From Lentzea sp. (lineage in GTDB: Bacteria > Actinomycetota > Actinomycetes > Mycobacteriales > Pseudonocardiaceae), in the NCBI GenBank assembly GCA_030146905.1, contig JASLAV010000803.1, forward strand, positions 1 to 6,796: a stretch of DNA of 6,796 bases, in the 5' to 3' direction. Shown here in pieces: positions 6,408 to 6,796 of the stretch. The notes below the pieces were generated by a model. That model searched no databases. It was not told the DNA's origin and was given only the letters and a program-made list of their open reading frames with translations. Every line of letters starts with the position of its first letter. Within the stretch, counting starts at the first letter, position 1. The position numbers were made by a program, and so were the translations under genes.

Positions 6408-6436
6408 TGCTCAAGTGAGAGCTGAATCACCGTACC

Positions 6437-6442
6437 TACCGT
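6437..6442 (+). promoter_or_regulatory. Putative -10 of a leaderless promoter for the 20-residue ORF
   Basis: TACCGT fits TAnnnT and is followed by GAAGGT (6 bases) and ATG 6449, so the transcript would begin at the ATG. A canonical -35 is absent. A copy of GTGCTCAAG (6407-6415) lies about 34-42 bases before the predicted start, where an activator could bind. The box also forms one arm of a short inverted repeat (TACC-GTGAA-GGTA, 6437-6449). Confidence 0.4.
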
Positions 6443-6448
6443 GAAGGT

Positions 6449-6511
6449 ATGGAAACCAACGAAAAGTGGCCGCCGGAGAACGAAGACCACATCGTCCGCG
6501 GCATCGACTGA
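6449..6511 (+). CDS. Putative 20-residue peptide ORF, function unknown
   Basis: ATG 6449 opens a 20-codon frame reading METNEKWPPE then NEDHIVRGID, ended by TGA. The peptide is acidic (6 Asp/Glu against one Lys and one Arg) with one Trp followed by two Pro. It has no signal peptide or hydrophobic segment. Support for it being real is contextual: a TAnnnT box sits exactly 6 bases before the ATG, the start is 41 bp after the cyclase stop, and a perfect intrinsic terminator begins 10 bp after the stop. No adequately spaced Shine-Dalgarno is present (GAAGG is one base away), so translation would have to be leaderless. It could be a bioactive or modified peptide precursor, a leader or regulatory peptide, or merely the 5' part of a small RNA. 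I do not recognise the family. Confidence 0.45.
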   Translation: METNEKWPPENEDHIVRGID

Positions 6512-6521
6512 ATGACCGCCG

Positions 6522-6560
6522 AAGGGCCGCCCTCCGACACCGAGGGCGGCCCTTTTATTT
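6522..6560 (+). terminator. Strong intrinsic terminator between the small ORF and the AT gene
   Basis: AAGGGCCGCCCTC (6522-6534) pairs perfectly over 13 bp with GAGGGCGGCCCTT (6542-6554) around a 7-base loop, followed by TTATTT. It is the only hairpin with a T-rich tail in the window. It ends plus-strand transcription from the cyclase and the 20-residue ORF. It lies 4 bp beyond the stop of the minus-strand AT gene, and its stem can serve that gene too, though without a T-tract on that strand. Confidence 0.9.
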
Positions 6561-6564
6561 CGCC

Positions 6565-6796
6565 TCACGCCAGACGGGCGCGAGCGGTCTCGACGGAGTC
6601 GGCGGCGTCCAGCAACGGCAGCACCTGCGAGGCACCGGACCGCACCGCCTTGGTGCGGCGGGCGAACGACGTCAGCGTCTGGCCGGGACCGGCTTCCACC
6701 AGCAGCACGTCGTACATCGCCACGAGCTCGTTCAACGCCGGTCCGAAGTAGACGGCGTCGGTCAGCTGGCGGGTCCAGAACCGGGCGGACAACGCG
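6565..6796 (-). CDS. Polyketide synthase-like acyltransferase domain, 3' end of gene (partial)
   Basis: The visible 76 or so codons resemble the C-terminal end of the acyltransferase domain of type I polyketide or fatty acid synthases, which selects and loads extender units on the acyl carrier protein. The characteristic block is ARFWTRQLTDAVYFGPALNEL, broken here at FW, comparable to the WxRQLRxPVxFxxAL pattern of AT domains. About 20 residues later comes VEAGPGQTLTSFARR, matching the conserved xExGPGxxLTxLxRR motif. The frame is open to the right edge, so the TTG at 6792 is not the true start. The protein stops at ARARLA, only about 30 residues after the GPG motif, so no ketoreductase or carrier domain follows. 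It may be a KS-AT protein, a discrete AT or another AT-terminated enzyme; the 5' part is needed to tell. It converges with the cyclase unit across a terminator. Confidence 0.75.
   Translation of the reverse strand, partial: ALSARFWTRQLTDAVYFGPALNELVAMYDVLLVEAGPGQTLTSFARRTKAVRSGASQVLPLLDAADSVETARARLA

Noticed and set aside
6441..6515. Alternative basic 24-codon frame from GTG 6441 overlapping the 20-residue ORF
   Set aside because: No Shine-Dalgarno and no promoter box at the right spacing, and the composition (Lys, Arg, Thr, Ser run) looks like an out-of-frame read.

Overview
The window is high-G+C DNA (roughly 70% by eye) with tightly packed genes, GTG starts, short overlaps and strong G/C bias at third codon positions. 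The protein families (an F420-type luciferase-like oxidoreductase, an Mcr-like racemase/CoA-transferase, a mycobacterial-type E2-epimerase-lipB order) indicate an actinomycete. A Pseudonocardiaceae-like genome (Lentzea, Saccharothrix or Amycolatopsis type) is my best guess, by inference only.

Left part (1-3278, plus strand): the 3' end of a 2-oxoacid dehydrogenase E2 gene (sucB/dlaT type) closes with a perfect hairpin terminator. A TIGR01777-family epimerase-like gene follows, and a PAP2-type membrane phosphatase overlaps it by 4 bp. Next come lipB (octanoyltransferase), whose start lies inside the phosphatase gene behind its own leaderless-type promoter, and a small unrecognised protein with a twin-arginine signal. 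E2-epimerase-lipB is the mycobacterial lipoylation neighbourhood, but here a phosphatase is inserted and lipA does not follow lipB.

Right part (3279-6796): three minus-strand genes read away from an AT-richer divergent promoter region: an antibiotic-biosynthesis-monooxygenase (ABM) fold protein, a CaiB/BaiF (alpha-methylacyl-CoA racemase-like) protein, and an LLM-class flavin oxidoreductase. The first two are coupled by a TGATG junction. Opposite them on the plus strand is a PF04199 metal-dependent cyclase/hydrolase, then a 20-residue ORF with a promoter-like -10 and a strong intrinsic terminator. The right edge holds the 3' end of a minus-strand gene ending in a polyketide-synthase-like acyltransferase (AT) domain. 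The set looks like a small metabolic module, possibly the flank of a polyketide biosynthetic cluster, inserted beside housekeeping lipoylation genes.

Regulatory points: three starts (lipB, the LLM oxidoreductase, the 20-residue ORF) have TAnnnT exactly 6 bases before the start codon, the layout expected for leaderless transcripts. A 17-bp palindrome lies between the ABM and cyclase genes, and its 9-base right half recurs just upstream of the 20-residue ORF. No RNA genes, CRISPR arrays, insertion sequences or attachment sites were seen. No intergenic stretch exceeds 300 bases.
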